NCBI RefSeq assembly: GCF_023558375.1
Contig: NZ_CP083761.1
Span: 248,001 to 312,000 of the forward strand
DNA length: 64,000 bases
Direction of reading: 5' to 3'
DNA from: Chroococcidiopsis sp. CCMEE 29
GTDB lineage: Bacteria; Cyanobacteriota; Cyanobacteriia; Cyanobacteriales; Chroococcidiopsidaceae
Positions 63,658 through 64,000 of this stretch are shown piece by piece (the stretch's first letter is position 1; every line of letters starts with the position of its first letter). The translations under genes were made by a program, and so were the position numbers. Below the pieces are notes generated by a model. It was not told where the DNA came from. It searched no databases and saw only the letters and a program-made list of their open reading frames with translations.

Positions 63658-64000
63658 TTACCAACTGCCGCCTGCACCACCGCCACCACTACTGCCACCG
63701 CCAAAGCCTCCACCGCCACCGCTAAAGCCACCGCCACCGCCAAAGCCGCCACCGCCAAAGTCGCCACCGCTACTACTAGGAGGGGGAGGTGGAGGAGGCA
63801 GGCGCGGAATCCATTCCTCAGTCTGTTTGTGATAATCACAGCAGTGGCACGTGTAACTAGTCAAGCGTCTACCTTCGCTGTACTGGGTAGCGTTGCTCAG
63901 AACGCTAAACGTCTTTGTGACTGTCCATTCTTGACACTTGGGACATCTGCTAAATTGAGATGATTTAGATACATAGGCGTGTATGTGCATTCCTAAGCCA
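63658..64000 (-). CDS. C-terminal part of a Gly-rich zinc-ribbon protein (TPM-type), 5' partial
   Basis: The frame is open to the window edge; about 113 residues are seen and ATG 63990 is not necessarily the start. A zinc ribbon is visible (SRCPKCQEWT ... YTCHCCDYH). It is followed by [13 protein letters not shown] and a tail of GGG(F/S) repeats ending GGGGAGGSW. This tail with final Gly-Ser-Trp is typical of TPM-domain (YgcG/Psb32-like) membrane proteins, whose N-terminal TPM domain would be beyond the window. The stop lies 2 bp from the convergent UspA-like stop. Confidence 0.65.
   Translation of the reverse strand, partial: GLGMHIHAYVSKSSQFSRCPKCQEWTVTKTFSVLSNATQYSEGRRLTSYTCHCCDYHKQTEEWIPRLPPPPPPPSSSGGDFGGGGFGGGGGFSGGGGGFGGGSSGGGGAGGSW

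Noticed and set aside
63615-63839. A 74-codon Val/Ala-rich leftward frame
   Set aside because: It is the shifted reading of the GGC/CCG-type repeats that encode the Gly-rich tail of the zinc-ribbon protein.

Overview
The window is chromosomal DNA of a cyanobacterium. The HIP1 octamer (gcgatcgc) occurs throughout, and the gene content is cyanobacterial: cyanophycin synthetase and cyanophycinase, the ChlD subunit of magnesium chelatase, CcbP, a group 2 sigma factor of the cyanobacterial type, Rcp1-type and cyanobacteriochrome-type signalling proteins, and an NrtA/CmpA-family transporter. Families of short dispersed repeats also fit. The genus cannot be fixed from sequence alone. No rRNA, tRNA or CRISPR array was seen.

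Layout. 1-3.6 kb: end of a large AAA/TPR protein, a DUF4242 protein, cobO and a secreted protein. 4-9 kb: group 2 sigma factor, HerA-like ATPase, trpB and a small MshEN-like protein. 9.4-16.2 kb: CAP-domain protein, RNase D, CcbP, SGNH hydrolase, a cupin pseudogene, two alpha/beta hydrolases and a decayed transposase. 16.3-19.1 kb: a 944-residue LOV-type hybrid histidine kinase. 19.5-28.3 kb: FAD oxidoreductase, clpS, DUF2103, a secreted protein, a methyltransferase, moaE and uvrB. 28.6-30.6 kb: a protein made of 19-residue repeats, then a CsbD/lipoprotein/hypothetical cluster. 30.9-36 kb: a signalling cluster of MHYT-PAS-GAF kinase, Rcp1-type regulator and a REC-PAS-GAF kinase whose GAF carries both cysteines of a DXCF cyanobacteriochrome. 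36-43 kb: rpe, subtilase-like protein, AI-2E transporter, LCP protein and a hydrolase. 43.2-45.2 kb: an XRE/PIN toxin-antitoxin pair, then an ArsR-HTH/Clp-N fusion regulator, each preceded by a palindrome. 45.2-54.3 kb: speB, pyrH-frr, methyltransferase, ispF, trmD, cphB-cphA and tatA. 54.4-59 kb: chlD and two tandem RsbRD-type kinases. 59.1-63.7 kb: a c-di-AMP (ydaO-yuaA type) riboswitch leading an NrtB-NrtA-NrtD-like ABC operon and a UspA-like gene. The end holds the C-terminal part of a Gly-rich zinc-ribbon protein.

How it fits together. The strongest themes are light and stress sensing (LOV, cyanobacteriochrome, MHYT, RsbRD, sigma factor, CsbD) and nitrogen economy (cyanophycin synthesis and breakdown, agmatinase, NrtABD-like uptake). 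The less expected items are the ArsR/Clp-N fusion with an operator-like palindrome touching its start codon, the AhpD-like/LOV/kinase/receiver architecture, the c-di-AMP riboswitch on an Nrt-type transporter, a 69-bp composite repeat whose inner 23 bp is precisely inverted between two copies, low-complexity repeats that have become coding sequence (HerA-like ATPase, TrmD tail), and a 142-bp near-identical patch between the tandem kinases. All functions are assigned by reading the sequence; no database search was run.
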